Source: Perognathus longimembris pacificus (taxonomy: Eukaryota; Chordata; Mammalia; Rodentia; Heteromyidae). From it: 64,000 nt of DNA. Of the stretch, positions 45,336-57,700 are shown in pieces. Location of the stretch: the NCBI RefSeq assembly GCF_023159225.1, contig NC_063180.1, positions 11,343,297 through 11,407,296 of the forward strand, read 5' to 3'. The first letter of the stretch is position 1. Each line of letters opens with the position of its first letter. A model generated the notes under the pieces. That model was not told the origin of the DNA and did no database searches. It saw only the letters and a program-made list of their open reading frames with translations. Both the position numbers and the translations under genes were made by a program.

Positions 45336-46534
45336 CAAAATGGATTTTAAACTGCAACAACAATGGTACATCAGTGTACAAAAACTTTGAAAAGCTAAAG
45401 AATCCACTAGTATTACTGTTATAAATGGAGATTTGGGAACACCTTTACAGAATCATCAGTTGAAGTGAGGCTGGGTATCTGCATTATTAGCAAATTACTA
45501 ACCGGCTTCTCTTACATGCTGTCAAAGGACCGTACCTTTTAATCACTGCAGTGTACCTAGAAGCTTCCTGGAAGCAGTTGGGTTTTTTTTTTTTTGTTTG
45601 TTTGTTTTTGGTTTTTTTTTTCCATAGGACCTCATAGAACTTAAAAATCCTTTGGAAGTGAATGGTTGCTCAGTATATATTTATTTTTTAAGTGGAAGGA
45701 AATGATGAATAATCAACTAGGATCTCATTTGACATTTTAGAGAAAATGTGAATGGAGATGAAAAGTCATCTGACACATGCACATGTATGCATGCTATGCT
45801 AACTTTCCCCACAAAAATATTGATGTTAATTTTATCTCTTTAAACAGAGCCCTCTACTTCTTGATTATGGATAAATAATAACATTTAGGAATCATAAAAA
45901 TAAGTGATTGCTACCAAGGTATCATACTTCAGAAAATCTAAATCCAAAGACCAATTTTATATTTATCAAAACTGCCCTTTTTTTTTCTGCCTCATATGCT
46001 TTGTGTTCAGCTCAGCAGCTCTATCCTGTGTTTGGCAGACAAAGGATAGAAGGTCAGCTTGATTTATTATTAAATGAGAAGAAAGACAATTGCTCCCATG
46101 GTTTCTTTCCTTCTTTCAGAAAAGTACCACATCACCGATTTTAAGGGATGTTGTACCTTTGGGTCTAAAACAGGTAATAAGGAGAAGTGTTTATTTGGGG
46201 CAACTGTTCACAGATTAAAACAATTTCTAACCTTTAATGTAGGTCTACTACAAAAGTGGAACTTAATAAATTATTTCAAAAGCTTGAAACAACAATTTTA
46301 TGCCAAGACATTTGATTATAATAGATAATACTACAGATGACCATTAAGTGCTTTTAAAAACAAACCTTAGTACTGACAGAAACCAAAATGAAAACATCAG
46401 ACTTACCATGGTCACATATAGCATTACTTGAGGAAACTAAAGAAAAAGAAAAACAAAGCAGGAGTTTGCACGCTTAGATGTCAAGGTGGAAAATGAGTAA
46501 GAATCTCAGTATTTCATCTCATTATTTCTTATTC
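45336..46534. other. Unique sequence, no gene recognised
   Basis: Overlapping plus ORFs of 78 and 84 codons at 45908-46328 contain no recognisable domain. TTTG-rich patch at 45582-45620. Confidence 0.45.
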
Positions 46535-47060
46535 ATGCATTTTTACTATCATAAAGTCATGTAACAAAGAGGTTACAGCTATATAAATCATATAAAGACG
46601 ACTTCTCTTCTTAAGCAGTGTCACCCTTTACATCCAGAAAGGAATGATGCCACTGTACTGTTTGTGGGAATGTAAACTGGTTCAACCACTCTGGCAAGCA
46701 GTGAGGTTTTTCAGAAGACTAAACATAGAGCTTCCCTATGGCACAGTGATTCCAATTCTAGAACACAAACAAAGCCACACTAAAGCTACCAACACAATCA
46801 TGTTCACTGCAGAATTATTTACTATAGCCAAAAGATGTAATCACTCCATAATCCCCTGAGTGGATGAATGGATCAAGAAAATTGGTATGTAAACATAATG
46901 GAATTTTACTCATCTGTCAGAAAAAAATGATATTGTACCATTCAATGGCAAAGGGAGAGACTCAGAAAAAATTACATCAAGTGAAATAAGCCAGGTCAAG
47001 AGTATTATAGGCTGTATGCTTCCCCTCATTTATTGTAGCTAGAATGTCCCTTTAAGTCTA
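46535..47060. mobile_element. Old L1 fragment, probably twin-primed
   Basis: 46535-46640 is a reversed L1 3' tail ('gtaacaaagaggttacagct' and 'cagtgtcaccc'). 46641-47060 is plus strand and corresponds to the ORF2 C terminus ('gtttgtgggaatgtaaactg', 'gttcaaccactctggcaagc', 'taatggaattttactcatct') running into the 3' UTR. The head-to-head order fits a 5' inversion in a minus-strand insertion. A 71-codon ORF (46644-46859) is the remnant of ORF2. Confidence 0.75.
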
Positions 47061-48821
47061 CAAGTAAAGATATTGGATGTTTAAAAAAATACACTGGAAC
47101 ATGATAAATTATACAGGTCTCTAGGAATTCACACACTGTGAGACCAAAGGAAGATATTCTTAGGAGAGGAACAAAAATAACTATTGCATCTGATAAATGT
47201 GTCATCTCAATATATCTTTGTTATTTCTTTAGAATTTTGTAATAATAAACTTTTACAAATTTTAAGGAGAGAGTATAATGAATTACCTAACAAGTCATCT
47301 TTTTTTTATAGTTGGAGCATTAATATGATATGTGGTGGCTACACTCTCCATCATTTCTTAATAAACTTTATAGGGAAATATAATATTATTTCTTTATGTG
47401 TATGTATATATGTATGCATATACATAAAATATATATGTGATAATGTACATTACACACACATATATTATCATTTAAAGATGTCATTGGTATACTTTTTTGT
47501 TGGTTTGGGTTGTTTTTTGGGGGAATTCATTTTGATAAGCATCATTTTATATGCTCAAATGCACATATCTATTGAACTATTGGGATATTCTCTCATGTGG
47601 GAAACCTTAGAAAACATTTATAATCATATACAGATGGCAATGCACACAAAGGTAACCAAAAAATAAAGAGTGAAAATAATTATTACAGTAATAACATTAA
47701 ATTTATGAGGTAATACCATTTAAACACTAACCATATACAATACATATACAAACATACACTCACAAGTAAATACACTTATGAAAGTATATGACAAACTTAC
47801 ACAGCATTTTTAATATTTCTTACTCAAGAAAAATAAGATATTTAGCTGTTTGATGACTTCCTAGAGATTCAGATTTGAGTTATTTGAATTTTAAGAAATG
47901 TGAAGACTGACATGGATTAAGAAAGCCACTATTTATTATCATTGCTATCCAACATTGAGTTGGCTGAAGGGAAAAATAAATTAAGAATTTTGAATTATAG
48001 TCACTCCATGAATGTTTTTGAGAGTTCTCTGAAAAATACATGAAATGTTCTGATAATGAGATGAGTGAGATTGCATTTCTTCCCTCATCATATATTAGAA
48101 CTACACTTAATTGTTATATTGTTATTATAATACAAATGGAATCTTGTATACAAGTTGGAAAAAAGCTTCAAAACATGATCACCTGTACTTCACTCACAAA
48201 GCACTCAATCCCACTTACATTTTAGAAAGAAGCAGGGAAATGTAATGATCATGGTTGGAAACCAAAGGTATGGGCTTAGTTCAGGTATCCTAAAATAAGC
48301 CAAAAAACAACAAAACAAAAAAGAAGGAGAAGGTCTAGCACCATGCAAAATATAGAAGTTTAAGAGCCAAAGTTCAGCTATATAAGGGACATGAGTAACA
48401 ATCAGATATCAATGGTAATTTTTCCATTAATGAATAACAGTTCAGATTTTATAATGTATCTCCTAAACATCTTAAGTGATTTTACTAATTTAGGTGAGCC
48501 TTGATTTTTTTAGGTCTGGATAATTAATGGCCAATTCTTTATCTGTTATAGATAACACAGAAGAGGAAAATGTACAAGATCATGTGATTGCCTTAGGATA
48601 TGTTTTAGAAGTCCACGTAACTGTCAAAAGGTGACTACTATTCTATTGGTGAAATGGATCCCTCATTGAGGCTGAAATAAGCCTAAAGTTAAAGTTTCAG
48701 GACGCTTCATGGTTATGAAGAATTATTTTTCATAGAAAGAATAAATCAGTAAAGATTGTAATTATTGAAGTATAAAATTGTAGGGAAGAGAGATACAGAA
48801 AAAATTAAAATCAAATGAAAT
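47061..48821. other. AT-rich unique sequence, no gene recognised
   Basis: The longest ORF (160 codons, 47184-47666) is rich in Ile, Tyr and Cys from AT-rich repeats such as 'tgtatgtatatatgtatgca' and has no domain. I do not support it as a gene. Confidence 0.5.
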
Positions 48822-48834
48822 AAACAAAAGAGTG

Positions 48835-50830
48835 GGGACTTCTGGGAAGATGGCAGAGGAGCAGCAGAGCCCTAGCTAAGCTCCCTCCGACATCTCAGTT
48901 ATCCCACTCCAGGGAAACTTTTACTCCTAGAAAGACAGCCCAAGTAAGTTATACCAGTATAGGGATTCTGGCCAAGAAGGAAAAATCGACTTTGTTGGCC
49001 TGAAAACACAGATTTGAGCTCCAGGGTGACTCACCACCCTGGCACCAGTGCCGGCACCAGCACAGTGCCCCATACTCCAAGCAGCTAAACCACACGAACG
49101 GCGACCAGTGAGAAATCCTCCAGATGGCGGCAGACACACGCGGATCACAGGCTGAGCACGGACAGGCCAAAATCGCAGAGAAAGCGTGAGTACCCCACAA
49201 AAGACATTCTCACTTGCGCCCACAGAGAAGCTCCTTGAAGGTAGCCCTTCCCCCACTGCCAGAGCAAAGCACCAGCTTTGATAGTGGCATAGGGTCAGAC
49301 CAGACTGGAACTAAAGCTAGCCTGGGGAAAACAAGGACAAAGCGGCTATCTTTGAAAAGGGCAAGAGGGACTAATCAGTGAGAGCCAACTCCGCCCAGGA
49401 GAATGCCCCCTGCCCAGGCTTGTCCGGGGCTGCAGCTCACACACTCCTGTGAACTCAGCCAGAGCTGCCCTGCCCTGCCCGCCAGAATTTCTAAATTAAA
49501 ACGGAAAGTGGTGAGCAGCTACTGGTGGCACAGAGCAACCAGACGGGAGAACAAACAGTTCCCAAGACAGATCCCGTGGCAGAGGAAGCCCAATTTCCAG
49601 CCCAAAACCAAGAGCCAGCTCCACCCAGGAGGATGCCCCGCCCAAAAGGGAGGAACCTCCCCCAGCCAAGTGTCTCTCAGCCTGGTAAACCAGGCCAGAG
49701 GAGCCCCGCCCTGCTGAGTCCACAGCCTATTCAAAGCCAGGCGTTAAAGGCAGCAGCCCCACAGCAGACAGGAGGAGCCTCAGTTCCCAAGACTGTTCAC
49801 ATGCCCCATCAACAGTGGATGCCCAAGGCCTACCTGCAAGCAGTGTGAACCACAGAGCCCCAGGATTTCACTAACAGAGGAGGAGGGTCAGAACAGATAC
49901 TCCCCCTGAAAACTGAAAGCAAGTCAAACCAGCCAAGGAGCAAAATAGACTGCAGACCATCGCAAGGAAAGCAGAGACTGAAAAAAACCCACCCAAACAA
50001 GGAGCACTACATATTTTTTTCTCTTCAAAACATTTTTTAAGCTTTTTTTTTTTCTTTTTCATTTCTGAAACATCATTGGTTTTTTTTGGTTCTCCATTTT
50101 TACCTGTTAGTTTTATCAATTTTTTTTTTGGTTGTCCATTTTACTGTTTTTTGTTTTGTTTTGTTTTCATTTTTTAAAGTAACTTTTCTCTGTTTTGTGA
50201 ATTTGTCATCTAGTATTTTTTTCTTTATTTCTCTCTTCACATTCTTTTTCTTTAGAAATTTACTGTCCTATGAATAACACCTCTACTCTTTTCTGCTAAC
50301 ACTCCATTGACTATCATTTTAACCTTGTTCTTTCTACTGATTCTACTCTTCTCCACATTTCCACATCACTGAAACTAAACCAAGTCTTCACCCTCCCCCA
50401 TACAATTTACTCTATTCTCTTTACTATCTCTAACTTACCCTCTTGACTTACTTCCAGATTCCATTGACCCCTGGTTATGGATAGAGGGTATCTCTGCTCA
50501 AACAGAGTGAATCAAAGGGGTACAAAGACAAAGCCATACAGTCCAAAAAGAACTTAATATAAGAAGAAAAACTGCTCATAGGGTTGCAACAGTAAATAAG
50601 TAACTACAGAATTCAGGGCTCAGGAGTGGTTGTTATATCAAAATTAAATTCTTTAGGAACACTAAATCTAATTTTACATACAGGTATACAAGGTATCTGT
50701 ATATAATTGTGAACTAAGATTCACAAAACAGTGCTTGGTAAGGACTGCTTTGGGTCTTAAACGGTGCTCACAAGTGCTTGTAGATTGGCATTCTAAACAC
50801 AAATGGGCAGAAGAAACACAAGAAAGATGG
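48835..50830 (+). promoter_or_regulatory. L1-A 5' UTR with internal promoter region
   Basis: Starts 'gggacttctgggaagatggc'. AAGATGGC at 48847-48854 matches a YY1 core and sits at about +13 to +20, where YY1 sites help fix L1 transcription starts in known L1s. 48980-49870 is relatively GC-rich with CpGs; it aligns with 51880-52640 in L1-B. 50008-50280 is a T-rich tract followed by pyrimidine-rich sequence to about 50470. ORFs of 69-109 codons in the GC-rich part (both strands) are unconserved between the two copies and probably not coding. Confidence 0.85.
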
Positions 50831-50839
50831 AAAACACTG

Positions 50840-51762
50840 AAATAAGTGATCTCCCATCCAAGAAAAGCCCAGGTCCAGACCAATTCCCAGCAGAATTCTA
50901 CAACGCCTTCAAAACAGAACTCACACCAATATTTCTCAAACTGTTCAATTAAATTGAAAGAGAATGTTCACTACCAGACACATTCTATGAAGCCAGTATA
51001 ACCCTCATCCCAAAACCAAGAAGGGACTCATCACAGAAAGAGGACTATAGAACGATTTCCCTGATGAACATAGATGCAAAAATTCTCAACAAAATTCTGG
51101 CCAATCGACTTCAACAGGTCATCAAAACAATCATACACAACAATCAAACTCGATTCATCTCAGGGATGCTAATTTGGTTCAATATATGTAAATCAATTAA
51201 TGTAACCCACCACATCAACCGGATCAAGGTAAAGAACCACACGGTTATGTCCTGGATTCATAAAAAGCATTTGATAAAATCCAGCACCCATTTATGCCAA
51301 AAGCCCTCAAAAAACTGGGATTCCAGGGAACATTTCTGAGTATAATCAAGGCAGTCTATGACAAACCAACAGCAAGCATATTTCTAAATTGTGAAAAACT
51401 AAAGCCATTCCCTTTAAAATCAAGAAGAAGACAGGGATGTCCACTCTCTCCCCTTCTCTTCAACATAGTACTAAAATTCCTAGCCAGAGCAATTAGGCAA
51501 GAAGAAAATATAAATGGGATCCAAATAGGAAAAGATGAAGTTGAACTTTCTCTCTTTGCAGATGACATGATTCTATACCTAAAGAACCCCATAGACCCTA
51601 TCCCCAAGCTACTAGAGCTGAACCAAAACTTTGGCAAAGTAGCAGGATATAAAATAAACCCTCAAAAATCAACTGCCTTTCTCTATGCTAACGACCTGAA
51701 GACCAAGCCTGAAATCAGGAAATTAACTCCTTTTGTAATAGCCTCAAAATACATAAAATACG
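50840..51762 (+). pseudogene. L1-A ORF2 reverse transcriptase part, broken
   Basis: It begins with 'ctcccatccaagaaaagccc' (S-K-K-S-P-G-P) and covers N-I-D-A-K-I-L-N-K, a damaged S-L-D-A-E-K-A-F-D block with a frameshift near 51255-51300, Q-G-C-P-L-S-P and the F-A-D-D catalytic box. Open pieces are 51064-51339 and 51294-51762 in different frames. It stops at the L1-B insertion point and resumes at 59277. Confidence 0.94.
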
Positions 51763-53612
51763 GAGAAGACAGCAGAGCAGCTGCAGTGCACTAGGTCAGC
51801 TCCTCCAGCACCGCAGTTTTCTCACTCCATAGAAACTTTTACCACTAGAAATACAACCAGCGTAAGTTGTAACAGTACAGGGATTCTGGCCATGAAGGAA
51901 AAATCAACTTTGCACCTCAGAAAACACAGATTCGAGCTCTGGGCGGTATCCCACCACCACTACAGTGTCGGCGGCGCCGGCACAGTGCCCATCACAGCAA
52001 CCCGCACTCCACGGAGGTAAAGCACACAGCGAAGACCAGGCAGCAGCTGAGCACGGATGACCTGAAATCGCAGAGAAAGCGTGAGTAACCCCACGAAAGA
52101 TATTCTCACTCGCGCCCACAGAGCAACTTCAGCAAGGCAGCCCTGCCCCCACCGCCAGAGCAAAGCGCCACTTTGCCACTGGCATAGGGTCAGACCAGAT
52201 TGGAACTAAAGCGGGCCTGGGAAAAGTGAGGTCAAATTAGCCATCTTTGAAAAGGGCAAGAGGGACTGATCAGTGAGAGCCAACTCCGCCCAGGAGAACG
52301 CCCCCGGCCCAGGCGGGAGTCGTGCCCTGGGCCTCGGCTTAGCCAGAGGTGCCCCGCCCTGCCTGCCAGAATTTCTAAATTTAACGTGAAAACAGCCAGC
52401 AGCTCCAGACGGAGGAACCTGAGACAGTTAAACGGTCTCGTCACAGAGGAAGCCCAGTTCCCAGCCCAAAAAGGAGCTGCTTTCCAAAGCCACCTCCGCC
52501 AAGGAGGCCGCCCGGCCCAGGAGGCAGAAGCTTTGCACAGGCGAGCACCTCTCAGCCGGGTAAAACAGGCCAGAGGCGCCCCTCCCTGCTGAGTTCACAG
52601 CCTATTCGAAGGCCGTGGCCCTGCAGCAGACAGAGGAGCAAGCTGAATTCTGCCAAACCCAGAAAATCAGGAATATAGACTGCAGACCATCACAAGGAAA
52701 ACAGAGACTGGGGAAAGACCATCCAAACAAGGAAGACTCCATTATTTTTTCTTTATCTTTTCAACACATCTTAAACTTAAAAAAAAATTTTTTTTTTCAA
52801 TTCGGAAACATAGTCTTTTTTTTTTTTTTTTCTTTTCCATGTTTTCAATTTTTACCTGTTTGTTTTATCAAGTTTTTTTTTCTTTTCTGTTTGTTTGTGT
52901 TGTTCCTTTTCTGATTTTTTTTATTTTTTTCCTTTTTAATTTATCTTCTTTTTTAAATAATTTTTCTCTGTTGTGTACATCTGTTTCCCACTATTTTTAC
53001 TTTATTTCTCTCTTTGCGTTCTCTTTCTTTAAAACTTACTTTCCTATGAAGAACACCTCCACTCTTTTCTGCTAACTCTCCATTATCTATCATTGCAACC
53101 TTATTCTCTCTACTGATTCTATTTTTCTCAACACTTCCACGTCACTGAATCTAAAAAATATCACCACCTCCCCTCCCCAATACATTTTACTCTATTCTCT
53201 TTACTACCTCCAACTTAGCCTCCTGACTTATTGCCTGGACCTCCAGTCTCCAATGACTCCTGGTTATTGGATAGAGAGTATCCCAGCTTAATCCGAGTGA
53301 ATCAAAGGTGTTCATAGAGAAAGCCAGTCCAAAAAGAACTTAATATAAAAACAAGAATTGCGTATAGGGTTGTAACAGTAAATAAGTAACTACTGAATAT
53401 AGGGCCCAGGATCAGTTGTTATATTGAAATTGTATTCTTTAGGAACACCAAATCTAATTGTTTAGACAGGTATGCAGGGTATCTGTACATAATTGTGAAC
53501 TTGTAAGATTTACACAACAGTGCTCGGTAAGGGCTGCATTGGGTCTTAAATGGTGCTCACAGGTGCTGGTAGACTGGCATCCCCAATTCAAATGGGCAGA
53601 AGAAAGACAAGA
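51763..53612 (+). promoter_or_regulatory. L1-B 5' UTR with internal promoter region
   Basis: Homologous to the L1-A 5' UTR over its whole length. A GC- and CpG-rich first half (51940-52640) is followed by a T-rich tract (52742-52990), then pyrimidine-rich sequence (to about 53230) and a final AT-balanced segment ending at the ORF1 start. The YY1-like core is degraded (AAGACAGC at 51766-51773), which would predict poor or misplaced initiation. Confidence 0.85.
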
Positions 53613-54716
53613 ATGATGGCAAACAAGGAAGACTTATCCCCCACTCAAAACAAGCAAAAAGCAGAGCAGTCAATCAAAGACATAGAAGAGAACCCTCAAA
53701 ATGCTCTACAAAGTCTACTGAAAAACATGATGAATGAAAAGTTCGAATCTCTTTAGTCAATTATTCTACAGCGTGAGGAGGCAAAGCAAAAATTAATGGA
53801 GAATTTTATGGCAACCACAAATAGAAAGATAAATGAACTTCAAGAGTCAAATGAAAAGATAGCTAACCAGCTTAAAGATTTGAGAGACAACTCTCAAAAC
53901 CAAAGTAATGAAGTTAATGAAGTAAAGAAGTCCATACAAGACCTAAGAAATGACATGGAAATTATCAGGAAAGACCAGTCAGAAGCAAAAGAGATTCAAA
54001 ATCAAGTAACTAGCCTACAGTCCCAACTAACTGAAGCAGAGGATCGATTTTCAGGAGCTGAAGATTCCTTAGATTCTATGGAGAAAGATAAAAAATCAAT
54101 ACAAATCCAGTCCAATCAACAAAACAGATCGCTACAGGAGATTCAAGACACGATCAGGAAGCCCAATTTAATGATAATAGGTATTGAGGAAAACGTGGAG
54201 AAAGAGGTTAATGGCATAGGCAACCTATTTAACGGAATATTAGCTGAGAACTTCCCAAATATCCAGAAGGAAAGGCCTATACAGATACAAGAAGCATTTA
54301 GAACCCCAAATCGACCAGACCAGAATAGGACATCCCACCGACACATTGTGATCAAAACAGCTTCAGCAGAGTGCAAGGAAAAAATACTCAAAGCTGTTAG
54401 GGCAAAGAAAACAATCACATATAAAGGAAAAGCAATCAGAATTACCCCAGACTTCTCAGCAGAGACCATGAAAGCAAGGAGAGCCTGGAATGAAGTATAC
54501 CAAATACTAAATAAAAATAACTACCAACCAAGAATTCTGTACCCAGCCAAACTCTCATTCATAGCCGAGGGTCAAATAAAAGTCTTCCACAGCAAGGAAA
54601 AACTGAAACAATATATCTCCACAAAACCAGCTTTACAGAAAATCCTCAAAGATGTACTACACAGGGAAAATAACCAAGATCCCAATACAGACAGAGAAAT
54701 GAACCCTAATGAGTAA
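53613..54716 (+). pseudogene. L1 ORF1 (RNA-binding chaperone), one premature stop
   Basis: 367 codons to the stop, within the usual size of mammalian L1 ORF1p (about 340-370). I place the start at one of two tandem ATGs (53613, 53616); the second has A at -3 and G at +4. A TAG at 53754-53756 interrupts after 47 codons, and the same frame is then open to the end. Residues after about 60 form a Lys/Glu/Gln/Asn heptad-rich coiled coil (53800-54150), which trimerises ORF1p in known L1s. An RRM-like domain follows (N-L-M-I-I-G-I-E-E-N at 54165-54195; H-I-V-I-K-T-A-S). The C-terminal domain includes R-R-A-W-N-E-V-Y and L-Y-P-A-K-L-S. The stop codon overlaps the ORF2 start. Confidence 0.94.
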
Positions 54717-57700
54717 ACATCAGATCAAGAAATGGGAAGATACCACTTTAAACAAGATAGTGATAATGAAAGGAACAAACGATCATCTCTCAATCCTAAC
54801 TGTCAACATTAATGGAATTAATTCTCCAATCAAACGACATAGGCTCATAAGTTGGATCAAAAATCAAGATCCATCTTTCTGCTGCCCCCGAGAGACACAT
54901 CTATCCAGCAAAAGTAAACATCTTCTAAAAGTGAAAGGCTGGAAACAAATCTATCAAGCAAATGGCCCCCATAAGCAGGCTGGAGTTGCAATCCTAGTAT
55001 CAGACAAAATTGATTTCAAATTAAAAACGGTAAGAAGAGACAAAGAAGGTTACTACATACTAGTAAAAGGATCTCTCCTACAGGAAGAAATAACCATTCT
55101 AAATATCTACACACCAAATGCAGGAGCACCCAACTTCATCAAACAAACACTACTGGCTCTAAAAAAACTCATAGACCCAAACACACTGAAAGTTGGGGAC
55201 TTTAACACTCCACTATCGCCTCTGGACAGATCAACACGCCAAAAACTGAACAAAGAAACCACAGAACTAAACAATTGCATAGACCAACTAGACTTAATCG
55301 ACATCTAGGGAATATTCCACCCAGCAACAACAGAGTACACATTCTTCTCTGCAGCACATGGAACATTCTCCAAAATAGATCACATCTCAGGGCACAAAGA
55401 AAATCTGTACAAATTCAGAATATCAAAACCATTCCCTGCATTCTCTCAGACCACAATGGAATAAAATTAGAGCTCAACTCAAACAGCCACCACAGAAATT
55501 GCTACAATTCATGGAGACTAAACAACACACTGCTGAACCATCAGAGGGTCATTGAAGAAATTAAAACGGAAATTCAAATGTTTATGGAATTCAACCAAGT
55601 TGAAGACACAAAGTACCAGCTCCTTTGGGATGCAGCAAAGGCAGTACGCAGAGGAAAATTTATATCTCTGAGTGCATGCATCAACAAACTGGAGAAACAG
55701 CAACTCAATAATTTAAGGAAGCACCTTAATTTCCTTGAGAGATAACAACAAGCCAAACCACAAATCAATAGACAGAAGCAAATAATTAAAATCAAATCAG
55801 AATTAAATCAATTAGAGACGAAAAAAAACACCATCGAAAGAATCAACAAAACAAAGAGTTGGTTCTTTGAAAAAATCAAAAAGATAGACAGACCCCTGAA
55901 AAACCTGACCAAAAAACAAAGGCAGCACACTCAAATAAACAAGATAAGAGATGAAACAGGTAACATCACCACAGAAATAACCGAAATTCAGAAAATATTA
56001 AGGGACTAATTTGCAAACCTTTTTGCCAACAAATTTGAGAACTTGGAAGAAATGGATGATTTCCTAGAAAAAATTCAAATCCCCAAACTGAACCATGAAG
56101 ATTTAAAACTCCTAAACAGACCCATATACAGTATTGAAATAGAAATGGCAATAAATGGTCTCTCATCCAAGAAAAGCCCAGGTCCAAACAGATTCACTGC
56201 AGAATTCTACAAGACCTGCAAAACAGAACTCACACCAATATTTCCCAAACACTTCAATGAAATTGTAAGAGAACGTTCACTTCCAGACTCATTCTATGAA
56301 GCCAGTATAACCCTCATCCCAAAACAAGGCAGGGACTCATCACGGGAAGAGGACTATAGACCCATCTCCCTGATGAACATAGATGCAAAAATTCTCAACA
56401 AAATTCTGGCCAATCGAATTCAACAGGTCATCCAAAAAATCATACACCACGATCAAACTGGATTCATCCCAGCGATGCAAAGTTGGCTTAATATGCGCAA
56501 GTCAGTTAATGTAATCCACCACATCAACCGGAGCAAGCTAAAGAAGCACATGGTTTTATCTCTGGATGCGGAAAAAGCGTTTGATAAAATCCAGCACCCA
56601 TTTATGCTAAAAGCCCTGGAAAAACTAGGATTCCAGGGAACATTCGTGAATATAATCAAGACAGTTTATGACAAACCAACAGCAAGCATAACTCTAAATG
56701 GTGAAAACTAAAGCCATTCCCTTTAAAATCAGGAAAAAGGCAGGGATGTCCACTCTCTCCCCTGCTCTTCAACATAGTACTAGAATTCCTAGCCAGAGCA
56801 ATTAGGCAAGAAAAAAATATAAAGGGGATCCAAGTAGGTAAAGATGAAGTTAAACTCTCTCTCTTCGCAGATGACATGATCCTATACCTAAAGAATCCCA
56901 TAGACTCTACCCCCAAGCTACTAGAGCTGATCCAAAACTTTGGCAAAGTTGCAGGATATAAAATATACCTTCAAAAATCAACGGCCTTTCTCTATGCTAA
57001 CGACCCAAAGACCGAGGCTGATATCAGGAAAGCCACGCCCTTTGCAATATCCCCCAAAACTCAAAATACCTAGGAATAACCTTAACCAAAGAAGTGAAAG
57101 ACCTCTTTGAGGAGAACTTTAAAACCTTGAAAAACGGGGAGGGAGGGGATATGAGGGACAAGGTAACAAACAGTACAAGAAATGTATCCAATGCCTAACG
57201 TATGAAACTGTAACCTCTCTGTACATCAGTTTGATAATAAAAATTTGGAAAAAAAAAAAGGATTAAAAAAAACAAAACCTTGAAAAACGAAATTAAGTCA
57301 GAACTCAGGAAATGGAAAAACCTCCCATGCTCCTGGATTGGGAGGATTAATATAATCAAAATGGCAATATTGCCAAAGAATACCTACAAATTCAATGCAA
57401 TACCCATTAATATCCCAACACCATTTTTTGATGAAATAGAGGAAGCAATCCAGAAATCCATATGGAATAACAAAAGACCTAGAATAGCAAAAACAATCCT
57501 AAGCAGAAAGAACAGTGCTGGAGGAATTACAATACCCAACTTCAAGTTGTATTATAAAGCTATAGTAATAAAAACAGCTTGGTATTGGCACGGGAACAGG
57601 CCTGAAGACCAGTGGAACAGAATTGAAGACCCAGAAATGAACCCACAGAACTATGCCTACTTAATCTTTGATAAAGAGGCTAAAACAATAGTTTGGAAGA

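Noticed and set aside
47184..47666. 160-codon ORF, the longest outside recognised L1s
   Set aside because: Very AT-rich with low-complexity TATG repeats, no domain, no splice or promoter context. A chance ORF is more likely.
48927..49848. ORFs of 75-109 codons on both strands in the L1-A 5' UTR, possible ORF0-like gene
   Set aside because: The frames are not maintained in the homologous L1-B 5' UTR, so coding is unsupported.
50828..50845. L1-A internal deletion read as a classical spliced intron
   Set aside because: No clear GT donor or AG acceptor appears at the homologous positions in L1-B. It is left as an open question in the findings.
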